Shown: positions 35,270 through 43,572, counted from the first letter of the stretch. The stretch is DNA of 64,000 nt from Pseudomonas muyukensis (GCF_019139535.1 NZ_CP077073.1:2198501-2262500), one strand, 5' to 3'. The notes: generated from the letters alone by a model not told the origin. Numbers and translations are program-made.

Positions 35270-36241
35270 CTAAAGCCAGCCCGATCGCTTGAAGCTGTAG
35301 TACAGCCCCGAGCAGCCCAACCCGATCACCCCCAGCACGGTGAAATAGCCGTAGTGCCAGCCCAGCTCGGGCATGTTCTGGAAGTTCATCCCATAGATCC
35401 CGGCAATCGCCGTGGGGAACGCCAGGATCGCCGCCCAGGCGGCGAACTTGCGCTGGGTGATGCTTTGCCGCGAGGCCTCCAGCAACATGCCGATCTCGAT
35501 GGTCTGGCTGGCGATGTCGCGAATCCCGGCGAGGTCTTCCATCTGCCGCGTCACGTGGATCTGCACATCGCGAAAATACGGGCGCATGTTCTTGTCGATG
35601 AACGGGAAGCTCAGGCGCTGCAGCTCTTCGCTGACCTCGACCATCGGCGCCACGTAGCGGCGCAGGCGCAGGATGTCGCGGCGCAGGCTGTGCAGGCGCT
35701 GGATGTCCTCTTCCTGCAGCGAGTTGCTCAGCACGCTCTGCTCCAGCTCCTCGATCTCGCCGTGGATGGCCTCGCTGACCGGCTGGTAGTTCTCGGTGAC
35801 GAAGTCGAGCAGGGCGTAGAGCACGAAGTCTTCGCCGTGCTCGAGCAGCAGCGGGCGCGCTTCGCAGCGTTGGCGCACCAGGGCGTAGGACTTGGAGTGG
35901 CCGTTGCGGCAGGTGATGATGTAGCCGTTGCCGGCGAAGATATGGGTCTCGATGAACTCGAGCTTGCCTTCGTGGCGCACTGGCGAGTAGGTGACGATGA
36001 ACAGCGCGTCGCCGAAGGTCTCGAGCTTGGGCCGACTGTGCTTCTCCAGGGCGTCCTCGATGGCCAGTTCGTGCAGGCCGAATTGGCGCTGCAGGTTGGC
36101 CAGTTCCTCGGCGTTGGGCTCTTCCAGGCCGATCCACACGAAGTGCCCGGGCTTGCGCGCCCATTCGGCGCCCTCATCGAGGCTGATGTTGGTGACCTTC
36201 CTGCCGGCGCTGTACACCGCCGCGGCGACGACTCGACCCAT
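35270..36241 (-). CDS. corA: CorA-type magnesium/cobalt transporter
   Basis: A 323-residue CorA family channel. The cytoplasmic N-terminal domain (VVAAAVYSAGRKVTNISLDE, GIFVTYSPVRHEG-like strands) is followed by the long stalk helix and two C-terminal membrane helices. The signature YGMNFQNMPELGWHYGY near residues 281-297 includes GMN, and the protein ends FKRSGWL. It moves Mg2+ along its gradient. I start at MGRVVAAAV (36241); the longer frame upstream is Arg/Pro/His-rich. It follows the PlsC-like gene on the same strand by 104 bp. Confidence 0.93.
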   Translation of the reverse strand: MGRVVAAAVYSAGRKVTNISLDEGAEWARKPGHFVWIGLEEPNAEELANLQRQFGLHELAIEDALEKHSRPKLETFGDALFIVTYSPVRHEGKLEFIETHIFAGNGYIITCRNGHSKSYALVRQRCEARPLLLEHGEDFVLYALLDFVTENYQPVSEAIHGEIEELEQSVLSNSLQEEDIQRLHSLRRDILRLRRYVAPMVEVSEELQRLSFPFIDKNMRPYFRDVQIHVTRQMEDLAGIRDIASQTIEIGMLLEASRQSITQRKFAAWAAILAFPTAIAGIYGMNFQNMPELGWHYGYFTVLGVIGLGCSGLYYSFKRSGWL

Positions 36242-36345
36242 GGTTATCCGCTTGTCTGGTTGAACACCCAGACAGCTTGGGCTGTGTCGCGCGGCAGGGC
36301 AACCTGTCGCGCATGAAGAAATGCGCGGTGCGTGCCGGCCAGCGG

Positions 36346-37065
36346 TTACTGGCTGGTGACTTCGCTTTCCATGTGGTCGATGCAATGCTGCATCTGGCTG
36401 CGGCACTGCTCGATCAATGCCGGCAGGTCCTGCTGGGTCAGGCCGGCGGTGGCGATGGGTGCCAGGGAGCGGACGATCACCGTGCGCTGGCGCCAGCTGT
36501 TCAGGCCCAGGCGCTGCGAATAGCGGCTCACGCACACCGGCACGATCGGCACGCCGGCCTCCACCGCCATGTGGAAGGCGCCCTTCTTGAAGGGCAGCAG
36601 TTGTTCACCCGGGTTGCGCGTGCCTTCGGGGAAAATCCAGATCGAGGTGTCGTCGCGCAGGGTGCGGGTGGTGGCCTGCATGGCCTTGCGCGCCTGGTAG
36701 GCGTTGTTGCGGTCAACCAGCACATTGCCGCCAAGCCAGAACAGCTGGCCGAACAGCGGGATCCAGCCCAGGCTCTTCTTGCCGATGGCCACGGTGCGGC
36801 GCGGCACCACCTGGCCGAGGATGAACAGGTCATAGTTGGATTGGTGGTTGGCGATGATCACGCAGCCGGGCGGCTGGTCCCACAGCGGGCCGACCTCGGC
36901 CTTGACCTTGATGCGCATGAACCAGGCGGCCGGCACGCTGTACAGGCGCGCGAACAGGCGGCTGTTGTCAGGGTTGAACGGGCGCAGCAGGCCGATCACC
37001 AGGCCGGCGATGCCGACGAACAGGAAATGCAGCGCCAGCAGGAGCATGCGAAACAGATAGAGCAT
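36346..37065 (-). CDS. 1-acyl-sn-glycerol-3-phosphate acyltransferase (PlsC family)
   Basis: A 239-residue membrane acyltransferase. An N-terminal helix (YLFRMLLLALHFLFVGIAGL) anchors it. The catalytic HX4D is NHQSNYD at about residues 73-79, followed by the substrate motif FPEGTRNPGEQLLPFKKG and VPIVPVCVS. It transfers an acyl chain to lysophosphatidic acid to make phosphatidic acid. ATG 37065 is used; GTG 37077 is four codons upstream in frame. Pseudomonads have several PlsC paralogues, so I give no symbol. Confidence 0.93.
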   Translation of the reverse strand: MLYLFRMLLLALHFLFVGIAGLVIGLLRPFNPDNSRLFARLYSVPAAWFMRIKVKAEVGPLWDQPPGCVIIANHQSNYDLFILGQVVPRRTVAIGKKSLGWIPLFGQLFWLGGNVLVDRNNAYQARKAMQATTRTLRDDTSIWIFPEGTRNPGEQLLPFKKGAFHMAVEAGVPIVPVCVSRYSQRLGLNSWRQRTVIVRSLAPIATAGLTQQDLPALIEQCRSQMQHCIDHMESEVTSQ

Positions 37066-37146
37066 GGTACGACTCACACCAGACAGTCGCCGCGCAGTGT
37101 ACGGGTGTGCACTGGTTGGGGCAAACCTTGGTGTGGCATATGGCTT

Positions 37147-37276
37147 TAGGAGCGGCCTTGCCGAGGCATCGGACCGGTCGCAAAGGGCCGCGAAGCGGCC
37201 CCGGCGATATCAGCTTGATGCTCGATTCCTGGGGGCGCTTCGCCCCCCTTTCGCGACACGAGGCCGCTCCTGCAGA
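37147..37276. repeat. REP pair, mixed variants, tandem junction
   Basis: TAGGAGCGGCCTTGCCGAGG with CATCGGACCGGTCGC on the left, and TTTCGCGACACGAGGCCGC with TCCTGCAG on the right. The inner GGGCCGCGAAGCGGCCCC is a small palindrome. It lies between the crotonase stop and the PlsC-like start, both on the minus strand. Confidence 0.8.
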
Positions 37277-37293
37277 GGAGCCTGCGCAAAGGC

Positions 37294-37983
37294 TCAGCCC
37301 AGGTGGTTCTGGTCGACCAGGATCGCTTCGTCCAGGGCCTCCAGCAGGCCCTTGCGCACTTTCAGCTTGGTGTTCTTGTGCGCCAGCATGTTCAGCTTCT
37401 TCAGTTCGCGGGCGGCGGCCAGGGCCACGTCCTGCAACTGCTCGGCCGCCACCACCTTGTCGAGGAAGCCGGCTTCGCGGGCGCCCTGCGGGTCGAAGAT
37501 CTCGGCATTGTTGACCGAGCGCTGGAAGGCGGCACGGCCCAGGCGATCACGAGCCAGTTCGATGCCGGCGTGATGCATGGTCATGCCGATCTGCACTTCG
37601 TTCAGGCAGATCTTGTACGGGCCTTCGACACCGATGCGGTAGTCGGCCGAGAGCAGCAGGAAGGCACCTTTGGCCACGGCGTTGCCGGGGCAGGCGACGA
37701 TCACCGGGAACGGGTGCGACAGCAGGCGGCGGGCCAGGGTGGAGCCAGCGGTAACCAGGCCGACGGCCTCCTTGGGCCCGGCGGTCATCACCTTGAGGTC
37801 GTAGCCGCCGGAGAGAATGCCCGGCTGGCCGGTGATGATCACCACCGCGCGTTCTTCCACCGCGCGGTCCAGCGCGGCATTGAAGGCTGCGATCACGTCC
37901 GGCGAGATGGCGTTGACCTTGCCGTTGTTCAGGGTCAGGGTGGCGATGCCGTCTTCGGCATGGTAGGTAAGCAGCTCGCTCAT
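37294..37983 (-). CDS. Crotonase/enoyl-CoA hydratase family protein
   Basis: A 229-residue crotonase-fold protein. It has the oxyanion-hole segments GQPGILSGGYDLKVM and ACPGNAVAKGAFLLLSADYR. In hydratases the second segment carries a catalytic Glu three residues after the Gly (GGGxE); here that position is Phe (KGAFL). The second catalytic Glu position seems kept in CLNEVQIGM. It may therefore be a hydrolase, isomerase or decarboxylase, not a true hydratase. The ATG at 37983 has AAGGACTCC upstream, a fair ribosome site. Confidence 0.9.
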   Translation of the reverse strand: MSELLTYHAEDGIATLTLNNGKVNAISPDVIAAFNAALDRAVEERAVVIITGQPGILSGGYDLKVMTAGPKEAVGLVTAGSTLARRLLSHPFPVIVACPGNAVAKGAFLLLSADYRIGVEGPYKICLNEVQIGMTMHHAGIELARDRLGRAAFQRSVNNAEIFDPQGAREAGFLDKVVAAEQLQDVALAAARELKKLNMLAHKNTKLKVRKGLLEALDEAILVDQNHLG

Positions 37984-38206
37984 GGCGGAGTCCTTTGGAT
38001 GGCGTGGCGACGACGTTACCCAGCCCGCGAGGCGAGGTAAAGCGCGAAGACTGACTGGTCGGTCAGCGTCCGGGCGCCATGCCTAGCGCCGACAGGGCAG
38101 GGGCTTGGGCGCGGGGAAAAGCGCTGGGCACAATGGCAGCATTGCCTTGATTGCCTGGGATTTTCCAGCGATTGGCTTAAGCGCATGAAAATTCTGAAAA
38201 AAATGC

Positions 38207-38235
38207 TTGCCAAAGAAAGACGCTTCTACTAAATT
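38207..38235 (+). promoter_or_regulatory. Promoter of tRNA-Ser
   Basis: TTGCCA at 38207-38212 and TAAATT at 38230-38235 are separated by 17 bases. A GC-rich discriminator (AGCGCGCC) follows, as expected for a growth-rate-controlled stable RNA promoter. The transcript would start about 30 bases before the mature tRNA. Confidence 0.65.
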
Positions 38236-38273
38236 AGCGCGCCTCGACAGGCTGAACAGCTTGAAGAGAAAAC

Positions 38274-38363
38274 GGTGAAGTGTCCGAGTGGTCGAAGGAG
38301 CACGCCTGGAAAGTGTGTATACGAGAAATCGTATCAAGGGTTCAAATCCCTTCTTCACCGCCA
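38274..38363 (+). tRNA. tRNA-Ser (GGA)
   Basis: A 90-base class II tRNA. The acceptor stem is GGTGAAG (38274-38280) with CTTCACC (38353-38359), then G and an encoded CCA. The anticodon loop reads CTGGAAA, so the anticodon is GGA, which reads UCC and UCU serine codons. The long variable arm and GGTTCAAATCC T-loop fit serine tRNA. A terminator follows 12 bases later. Confidence 0.96.
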
Positions 38364-38375
38364 CATTCTACGAGA

Positions 38376-38413
38376 AGCCCCCGAATCGAAAGGTTCGGGG
38401 GCTTTTTGTTTTT
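38376..38413 (+). terminator. Terminator of tRNA-Ser
   Basis: AGCCCCCGAA pairs with TTCGGGGGCT over 10 bp with an 8-base loop, followed by TTTTGTTTTT. It is 12 bases after the CCA end. Confidence 0.92.
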
Positions 38414-38422
38414 CGCCGCTCC

Positions 38423-38510
38423 CGCAGGCGCCGGCCTTGCCGGCGAACACCGGCGTGGCCGGTGCCCAACCCCGCATCGCCTGGTTCGCCAGCAAGGCTG
38501 GCGCCTGCAG
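38423..38510. repeat. REP unit, CGCCGGCCTTGCCGGCGAA type
   Basis: The left arm GCAGGCGCCGGCCTTGCCGG and right arm CCAGCAAGGCTGGCGCCTGC face each other between the tRNA terminator and the end of the TonB receptor gene. Same family as the array at 27959. Confidence 0.75.
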
Positions 38511-38522
38511 GAGCAAGCGCCC

Positions 38523-40670
38523 TTAGAAGTTGACCGAGGCCGACAGCCTGGCCGTGCGCGGCGCGCCCTGGAACAGGTAGTTGTCGCCCAGGTAGTCGCC
38601 TACGTCGCGCCAGTAGCGCTTGTCGAACAGGTTGTCCACGGTCAGGCGCAGCACGGTGTCGTAGCCGTCGATCTGGGTGCGGTAGCGGCTGCCGATGTCG
38701 AACACGGTGTAGCCCCCCACCTCGACATTGCCGGCCTGGCTGGCGTACTTGCTGGCGCTGTAGCGGGCACCGCCGAGCAGCGCCAGGCCGGGCACGGGCA
38801 GGGCATAGTCGGCCTGCAACGCGGCGCGCAGGCGCGGCACGTTGATCGCCTGGTGGCCTTCGTAGGCCTCGGTGCCGCTGTCCTGCACCCGGGCGCGGAT
38901 CGCCGCGGCGCTGGCCTGGATCTGCAGCTTCGAGGTGACCCAGCCGCTGGCGCCGAGTTCCAGGCCGGTGTTTTTCTGTTGGCCTTGCTGCACATAGGTG
39001 AAGCCGCCACCCTCGTCGGGGCGGGCGTATTGATAGGCCTGGCGGATCTGGAACAGCGCGGCGCTGAAACTCATGCCTTGCCAGTCACGCTTGATGCCGA
39101 CTTCGAGCTGGCGCGACAGGGTGGGGGCGAGAATGTCGAACTTGTTGCTGGCGTACCATGGCGCGGTACCGCCAGCGGAGATTCCCTTCGAATAGCTGGC
39201 ATAGAGCGTGGTATCAGGCTGCGGCTTGTAGATCAGCGCGGCATTGGGCAGCAACTGGTACTGCCGGGTGTGGCGGCCGGCAACGCCATCCTGGTTCCAG
39301 GTTCTTTCGTCCAGGCGCACTTCCCGGGCACCGATCACGGTCTGCCAGTTGTCGTTGAAGGTGATGCGATCGCTGAGGAACAGGCCGTACTGGCGGCTAT
39401 CCAGGCGGCGTTCGCTATGGCCTATCGGTAGGTCGGACGGCGCCAGTGCTGGCGTACCGGTGTAGATGTTGCCGGGCTGAGTTGGATCCAGCAGCTGGTT
39501 GTAACCCGGCCGCTGGTCAAGCGTGCGGCGCTGGGCGCTGGCCCCCACGGTCAGCGCGTGAGCCACGCCGAAGGCATCGAAGCGCCCGTCGAGCATGGCC
39601 TGGGCCTCGTCGATGCGGCGGGTATCGTCCGGGCTGCGGAAATCGTAGATGTCATAGTTGCCTTCCGGGCTGAAATGGGCGTCCCAGCCGCCATTGCTAC
39701 CCCAGGCAAACGCACTGTAGTCATCGATCACCACCTTGCTGCGCGAAGCGCTCAAGGTCCCGTTCCAGCTGTCGTTGAACTGGTACTTGAAGCGCCCGCC
39801 CAGGTTCAGCGAGTCGTTCTGCACCGGCTTGGCCCATTGCTGCCAGGCCAGGTGGTCCTTGGGGTCGACGCCATGGGGCAGTTGCGTGCCGCCGAGCAGT
39901 TGGTAGCCCGGCACCGAGAACTGCTCGCGGTGCTGGTATTCGGCGTCCAGTTCCAGCACCGCGTTGGGGTTGATCTGCCAGTCGAAGGCCAGGGCGGCGA
40001 AGTCGCGCTTGCCGTCGGCATGGTCGACATACGCGCGGATGTCTTCATGGGCCAGGTTCAGGCGCAGGCCGAACTGGCGCTCGGCACCGAACCAGCCACC
40101 CAGGTCGGTGGCCAGGTAGCGCTCGCCCTGCTCGTTGCTCGACACACTGAGGCTGCGCACGTCTTCCGGGCGCTTGGTCACGTAGTTGACCAGGCCGCCA
40201 GGCTCCGACACGCCACTTTGCAGCCCGGACAAACCCTTGAGCAGTTCCACCTGCTGCTTGTTCTCCAGCGCCACGTTCTGCTCGCCGGCGATGGTCTGGC
40301 CGTTGATCCGGTAGCTGCTGGCGGCGTTGAGCTCGAAGCCGCGCACGTTGAAGTTCTCGTAGTAGCCGACCGGCGCATAGCTGTCGCCTACCGAGGCATC
40401 GCTGTGCAGGACCTCGCTGAGCTTGCGCACCTGGCGGTCGTCGAGCAGTTGGCGGTTGAACACGCTGACCGCGGCAGGGGTATCGAGCAGCGGCGCGGTG
40501 TGCAGGCCGCCGACCTGGGCCTCGCGTGCCTGGTAGCCGCTGTTGTCCTGCACTTCAGAGATGCGCACCGGGGCCAGTGTCACGCTGTCGGCGGCCAGGC
40601 CCTGGCCGCTGTGCAGGGCAAGGCCCAGGCCGAGCAGGCCAAGGGGCAGGCGAGGGCGAAGCGGGGTCAT
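38523..40670 (-). CDS. TonB-dependent siderophore receptor
   Basis: A 715-residue outer-membrane receptor. A signal peptide (LPLGLLGLGLALHSGQGLAA) is followed directly by the plug domain (DTPAAVSVFNRQLLDDRQV, NFNVRGFEL, GVSEPGGLVNYVTKRP) and a 22-strand barrel ending in LSASVNF with the terminal Phe. No N-terminal signalling (STN) domain is present, so it should not drive a FecI-type sigma factor. Barrel motifs YASYSKGI and VDNLFDKRYW fit ferric siderophore receptors. The ligand is unknown. No Fur box, sigma factor, or transport genes are seen next to it. Confidence 0.93.
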   Translation of the reverse strand: MTPLRPRLPLGLLGLGLALHSGQGLAADSVTLAPVRISEVQDNSGYQAREAQVGGLHTAPLLDTPAAVSVFNRQLLDDRQVRKLSEVLHSDASVGDSYAPVGYYENFNVRGFELNAASSYRINGQTIAGEQNVALENKQQVELLKGLSGLQSGVSEPGGLVNYVTKRPEDVRSLSVSSNEQGERYLATDLGGWFGAERQFGLRLNLAHEDIRAYVDHADGKRDFAALAFDWQINPNAVLELDAEYQHREQFSVPGYQLLGGTQLPHGVDPKDHLAWQQWAKPVQNDSLNLGGRFKYQFNDSWNGTLSASRSKVVIDDYSAFAWGSNGGWDAHFSPEGNYDIYDFRSPDDTRRIDEAQAMLDGRFDAFGVAHALTVGASAQRRTLDQRPGYNQLLDPTQPGNIYTGTPALAPSDLPIGHSERRLDSRQYGLFLSDRITFNDNWQTVIGAREVRLDERTWNQDGVAGRHTRQYQLLPNAALIYKPQPDTTLYASYSKGISAGGTAPWYASNKFDILAPTLSRQLEVGIKRDWQGMSFSAALFQIRQAYQYARPDEGGGFTYVQQGQQKNTGLELGASGWVTSKLQIQASAAAIRARVQDSGTEAYEGHQAINVPRLRAALQADYALPVPGLALLGGARYSASKYASQAGNVEVGGYTVFDIGSRYRTQIDGYDTVLRLTVDNLFDKRYWRDVGDYLGDNYLFQGAPRTARLSASVNF

Positions 40671-40800
40671 GCGGGGCTCCTGTCGGGCGGGCAAAAGGGC
40701 GCCATGGTAGCAGGCTGCCGGGCCTTTCAGGGGGGCAGTGACAGTGCCATCGCAATCGTGGGCAAGCCTGCTCCGGCAATCATGGCGTCGGCACGATCGC

Positions 40801-40833
40801 TGTAGGAGCCGGCGTGCCGGCGAAAGGCCAATA
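40801..40833. repeat. Isolated half REP element
   Basis: GTAGGAGCCGGCGTGCCGGC followed by GAAAGG, one arm of the AGCCTTGCTGGCGAA family, between the TonB receptor start and the 125-residue gene. No partner arm. Confidence 0.5.
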
Positions 40834-40862
40834 CTGTGAATACGAACGACGCGAGCCGTGCT

Positions 40863-41240
40863 TCAGGCCGCGACAGGCCGTTGGTGGCGGCGCCAGCTGT
40901 CGTCGATCTTCGACCAGGTCTTGCCGTCGGTGATGGCCAGCAGCTTGCGGCCATCCTTGAAGGTGGCGAGGAAGGTCACCTCGTCCTCCTTGCCGCCGAG
41001 CAGCAGGCCGGCGAGCAGGCCGACCGGCCCGGCCACCAGCGCGCCGGCCACCCCCCAACCCAAGGCGCTGCCCAGGCTGCGGGTGGTTTCAAGGTTGGCC
41101 AGCTTCAGGTCCTGGATCCGCGTCAGCGAGATGCGCTCGCCAGGCGAGGGGCTGCGTGGGGTCTTGAGAGTGAGCGCTCCATTGCGATACTCGCCTTCAC
41201 CTTGCAAGAAATCGCCGGATTGCACCGTGAGTCTTGTCAT
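40863..41240 (-). CDS. Hypothetical protein with glycine-zipper hydrophobic segment, 125 aa
   Basis: Not a family I can name. It starts MTRLTVQSGDFLQGEGEYRN and has a central Gly/Ala-rich hydrophobic stretch (LGWGVAGALVAGPVGLLAGL) like a glycine zipper, then beta-rich sequence (DEVTFLATFKDGRKLLAITD). There is no signal peptide, so it could be a cytoplasmic-side membrane-associated protein. It diverges from aprA with 442 bp between; ATG 41240 has no clear ribosome site. Function unknown. Confidence 0.65.
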   Translation of the reverse strand: MTRLTVQSGDFLQGEGEYRNGALTLKTPRSPSPGERISLTRIQDLKLANLETTRSLGSALGWGVAGALVAGPVGLLAGLLLGGKEDEVTFLATFKDGRKLLAITDGKTWSKIDDSWRRHQRPVAA

Positions 41241-41402
41241 TGTGTCGTCCTGTCAGGAAGGGGCTTTTGACCAACGCCTACTGAGCGCCCGGCACGCCGG
41301 CAAGTCAACGGCCAGGCGACGGAGGGTCGTGTGACCCGTGGTCGCATGCGTTGGGCCAAGACGAAGGGGCGCGAATGAACACCAGGTGCAAGTCGCGTTT
41401 TC

Positions 41403-41425
41403 ATAACTAAACTTCGATTGGTTAT
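41403..41425. promoter_or_regulatory. Inverted repeat, possible operator upstream of aprA
   Basis: ATAACTAA at 41403-41410 and TTGGTTAT at 41418-41425 form 8-base arms (one G-T) around ACTTCGA. It overlaps TATATAAAT, which could be a promoter element, so a regulator here would act on the aprA or divergent promoter. Confidence 0.45.
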
Positions 41426-41605
41426 ATAAATAAGTCACCGTCCATGACTGGAACTAATGCTTTCAGGTGTTGCGGCTGATCCATCGCAGTTTGTGCAAAT
41501 TAGTGCGGCGCAGATTAATTTTCGAAAACGAAAAAATGACGTCAAAAAAGGCTGGACATCAAGTTTCATTTTGTGTCAGTTTTTTTGCGCCTCATAAGGG
41601 CGAGT

Positions 41606-41641
41606 GACAGGACGTTCTCGCCAGGTGCAAGAACGCCTGTC
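41606..41641 (+). promoter_or_regulatory. Stable hairpin in the aprA mRNA leader
   Basis: GACAGG (41606-41611) and CGTTCT (41613-41618) pair with AGAACG (41630-41635) and CCTGTC (41636-41641). This makes a 12-bp stem with one bulged A and an 11-base loop, about 40 bases before the aprA start. It has no U tract, so it is more likely a leader structure than a terminator. Confidence 0.55.
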
Positions 41642-41665
41642 TGACATCAATGGCTTTTTTGTTAA

Positions 41666-41675
41666 ACAAGGAAGT
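41666..41675 (+). promoter_or_regulatory. RsmA/RsmE (CsrA) binding site over the aprA ribosome binding site
   Basis: ACAAGGAAGT matches every position of the reported RsmE consensus A/U-CANGGANG-U/A, and its GGAAG is also the Shine-Dalgarno 8 bases before ATG 41683. Binding of RsmA/RsmE would block translation. Gac/Rsm control of aprA is known in P. protegens; its use here is inference. Confidence 0.55.
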
Positions 41676-41682
41676 AACCTGC

Positions 41683-43140
41683 ATGTCGAAAGTCAAAGAA
41701 AACGCTATTGCATCGGCCGTCTCCGCACTGCAGCCGAAAGGCCCGAGTGCGTCCTATGGCCTGATCGATAGTTTTGCCCACCAGTACGATCGTGGTGGCG
41801 CGAACATCAACGGCAAGAAGTCCTTCACGGCCGACCAGGCTGCCAATCACCTCCTGCGTGACGGCGCTGCCTGGAAAGACCTGAACAAGGACGGCACCAT
41901 CAGCCTCAGCTACACCTTCCTGACCAAGGCGCCTGGCGATTTCACCGCGCGCAAGCTCGGTACTTTCAGCCAGTTCAGCGACCTGCAGAAAGAGCAGGCC
42001 AAGCTGTCCATGCAGTCCTGGGCGGACGTGGCCAAGGTCACCTTCACCGAGGCGGCCTCGGGTGGCGACGGTCACATGACCTTCGGCAACTTCAGCGCCA
42101 GTAACGGCGGCGCGGCGTTCGCCTACCTGCCGTTCGACATGCCCGGTTCGCACAAGGGTGAGTCCTGGTACCTGATCAACAGCGGCTACCAGGTCAACAT
42201 CACCCCAGGCACCGGCAACTACGGCCGCCAGACCCTGACCCACGAAATCGGCCACGTGCTCGGCCTGTCCCACCCCGGCGACTACAACGCCGGCCAGGGC
42301 AACCCGACCTACCGTGACGCCGACTACGCCCAGGACACCCGCGGCTACAGCGTCATGAGCTACTGGAGCGAAAGCAACAACGGCCAGAACTTCGTCAAGG
42401 GCGGCGGGCAGTACTACGCCTCGGCCCCGCTGATGGATGACATCCTGGCGATCCAGAAGCTCTACGGCGCCAACTACGCCACCCGTGCCAGCGACACCAC
42501 CTACGGCTTCAACTCCACCGCTGACCGCGACTTCTACTCGGCCACTTCGGCCTCGTCGAAGCTGGTGTTCTCGGTGTGGGACGGTGGCGGCAACGACACC
42601 TTCGACTTCTCCGGCTTCACCCAGAACCAGAAGATCAACCTCAACGAAGCGTCGTTCTCCGACGTGGGCGGCATGGTCGGCAACGTGTCCATCGCCAAGG
42701 GCGTGACCATCGAGAACGCCATCGGCGGCTCGGGCAACGACCTGCTGATCGGCAACGCGCTGGCCAACGTGCTCAAAGGTGGTGCCGGCAACGACATCAT
42801 CTACGGCGGTGGCGGTGCCGACCAGCTGTGGGGCGGCACTGGCGCGGACACCTTCGTCTACGCGGCCATCAGCGACTCGAGCAAGGCGGCGCCGGACCGG
42901 ATCATGGACTTCACCTCGGGTGTGGACAAGATCGACCTGTCGGCCATCTCGGCCTTTGCCGTGAACAAGCTGCCGCTGCAGTTCGTCAACGCCTTCACCG
43001 GCCATGCCGGCGAAGCGCTGCTGACCTACGACCAGGCCACCAACCTGGGCAGCCTGTCCATCGACTTCACCGGAAACAGCTCGGCTGACTTCCTGGTGAC
43101 CACCGTTGGCCAGGCCGCTGTCACCGACATCGTGGTCTGA
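41683..43140 (+). CDS. aprA: Alkaline metalloprotease AprA (serralysin)
   Basis: A 485-residue secreted zinc protease. The zinc site is [11 protein letters not shown] at residues 187-197 (ligands His187, His191, His197; Glu188 catalytic), with the Met-turn SVMSYW and Tyr228. RTX calcium repeats lie near residue 345-390 ([28 protein letters not shown]). There is no signal peptide; the C-terminus ends VTDIVV, the type I secretion tail. It is exported by AprDEF, encoded just downstream. In P. entomophila AprA protects against insect antimicrobial peptides. I start at 41683 because of AAGGAAG; ATG 41650 is in frame upstream. Confidence 0.97.
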   Translation: MSKVKENAIASAVSALQPKGPSASYGLIDSFAHQYDRGGANINGKKSFTADQAANHLLRDGAAWKDLNKDGTISLSYTFLTKAPGDFTARKLGTFSQFSDLQKEQAKLSMQSWADVAKVTFTEAASGGDGHMTFGNFSASNGGAAFAYLPFDMPGSHKGESWYLINSGYQVNITPGTGNYGRQTLTHEIGHVLGLSHPGDYNAGQGNPTYRDADYAQDTRGYSVMSYWSESNNGQNFVKGGGQYYASAPLMDDILAIQKLYGANYATRASDTTYGFNSTADRDFYSATSASSKLVFSVWDGGGNDTFDFSGFTQNQKINLNEASFSDVGGMVGNVSIAKGVTIENAIGGSGNDLLIGNALANVLKGGAGNDIIYGGGGADQLWGGTGADTFVYAAISDSSKAAPDRIMDFTSGVDKIDLSAISAFAVNKLPLQFVNAFTGHAGEALLTYDQATNLGSLSIDFTGNSSADFLVTTVGQAAVTDIVV

Positions 43141-43148
43141 TGCAACAG

Positions 43149-43174
43149 GGGGCGGCGCTTGCGCTGCCCCTTTT
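43149..43174 (+). terminator. Partial terminator between aprA and inh
   Basis: GGGGCGGCG and CGCTGCCCC form a stem of about 9 bp with a short loop, followed by TTTT. It starts 8 bases after the aprA stop. It probably ends most aprA transcripts while some read on into inh and aprDEF. Confidence 0.65.
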
Positions 43175-43191
43175 GCCGACGAGGCCGGTGA

Positions 43192-43566
43192 ATGAACATG
43201 ACTGTGCGAACGATCGCGCTGGGCGCGATGACCCTGATGGCAATGACCGAGGTAGCTATGGCGAGCAGCCTGTTACTCCCCAACCCCGCGCAACTGGCCG
43301 GTGATTGGACGCTTTATCCCGATGCGCAACAGGCGCAGGCGTGCAACCTGCACCTGGGCGCCAGCGAAGGCGAGATAGAAGGCGACCTGGATTGCGCCAG
43401 GGACTTGCTCGGCCTGCGCCCCGGCAGCTGGTTGGTAACGCCCGACACCCTGGCCCTGGTGGGCGGGGACGGCAGCAGCGTGGTGCACTTCAGCCGTGAC
43501 GGCGGGCACTATGCCTGGACCCGTCCGGACGGTACCCAACTGGTGCTCCAGCGCCAGGCCAAATAA
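43192..43566 (+). CDS. inh: Periplasmic alkaline protease inhibitor (AprI/Inh)
   Basis: A 124-residue protein with a signal peptide that ends AMA|SSLLLPNPAQL. In AprI homologues the N-terminal Ser-Ser-Leu enters the protease active site, and SSL is present here. The beta-barrel body includes LAGDWTLYPD, two Cys (ACNLHLG and LDCARDL) that probably form the disulfide, and HYAWTRPDGTQLVL at the end. It protects the periplasm from AprA. It lies between aprA and aprD, as in other Pseudomonas apr loci. The nearby ATG at 43198 is an alternative start. Confidence 0.92.
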   Translation: MNMTVRTIALGAMTLMAMTEVAMASSLLLPNPAQLAGDWTLYPDAQQAQACNLHLGASEGEIEGDLDCARDLLGLRPGSWLVTPDTLALVGGDGSSVVHFSRDGGHYAWTRPDGTQLVLQRQAK

Positions 43567-43572
43567 CCCCGC

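Larger units (their letters stand above)
41241..41682. other. AT-rich upstream region of aprA
   Basis: This 442-bp spacer is much more AT-rich than the genes around it. It holds an inverted repeat at 41403-41425, a TATATAAAT stretch at 41424-41432, poly-A and poly-T runs near 41530-41590, a strong hairpin at 41606-41641 and an RsmA/RsmE-like site at 41666-41675. No gene is seen apart from an alternative in-frame ATG at 41650. The promoter of aprA must be here, but I cannot place it with confidence. Confidence 0.6.

Noticed and set aside
38274..38363. Integration site at tRNA-Ser
   Set aside because: No duplicated tRNA 3' end, integrase or phage gene is found on either side; the terminator and REP follow directly.
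40671..40862. Fur box upstream of the TonB receptor
   Set aside because: No 19-bp GATAATGATAATCATTATC-like sequence is seen; the region is GC-rich.
41650..41682. Start of aprA at 41650
   Set aside because: The ATG is in frame, but it would add 11 residues that include the Shine-Dalgarno-like AAGGAAG, and the downstream ATG 41683 is better spaced for it.
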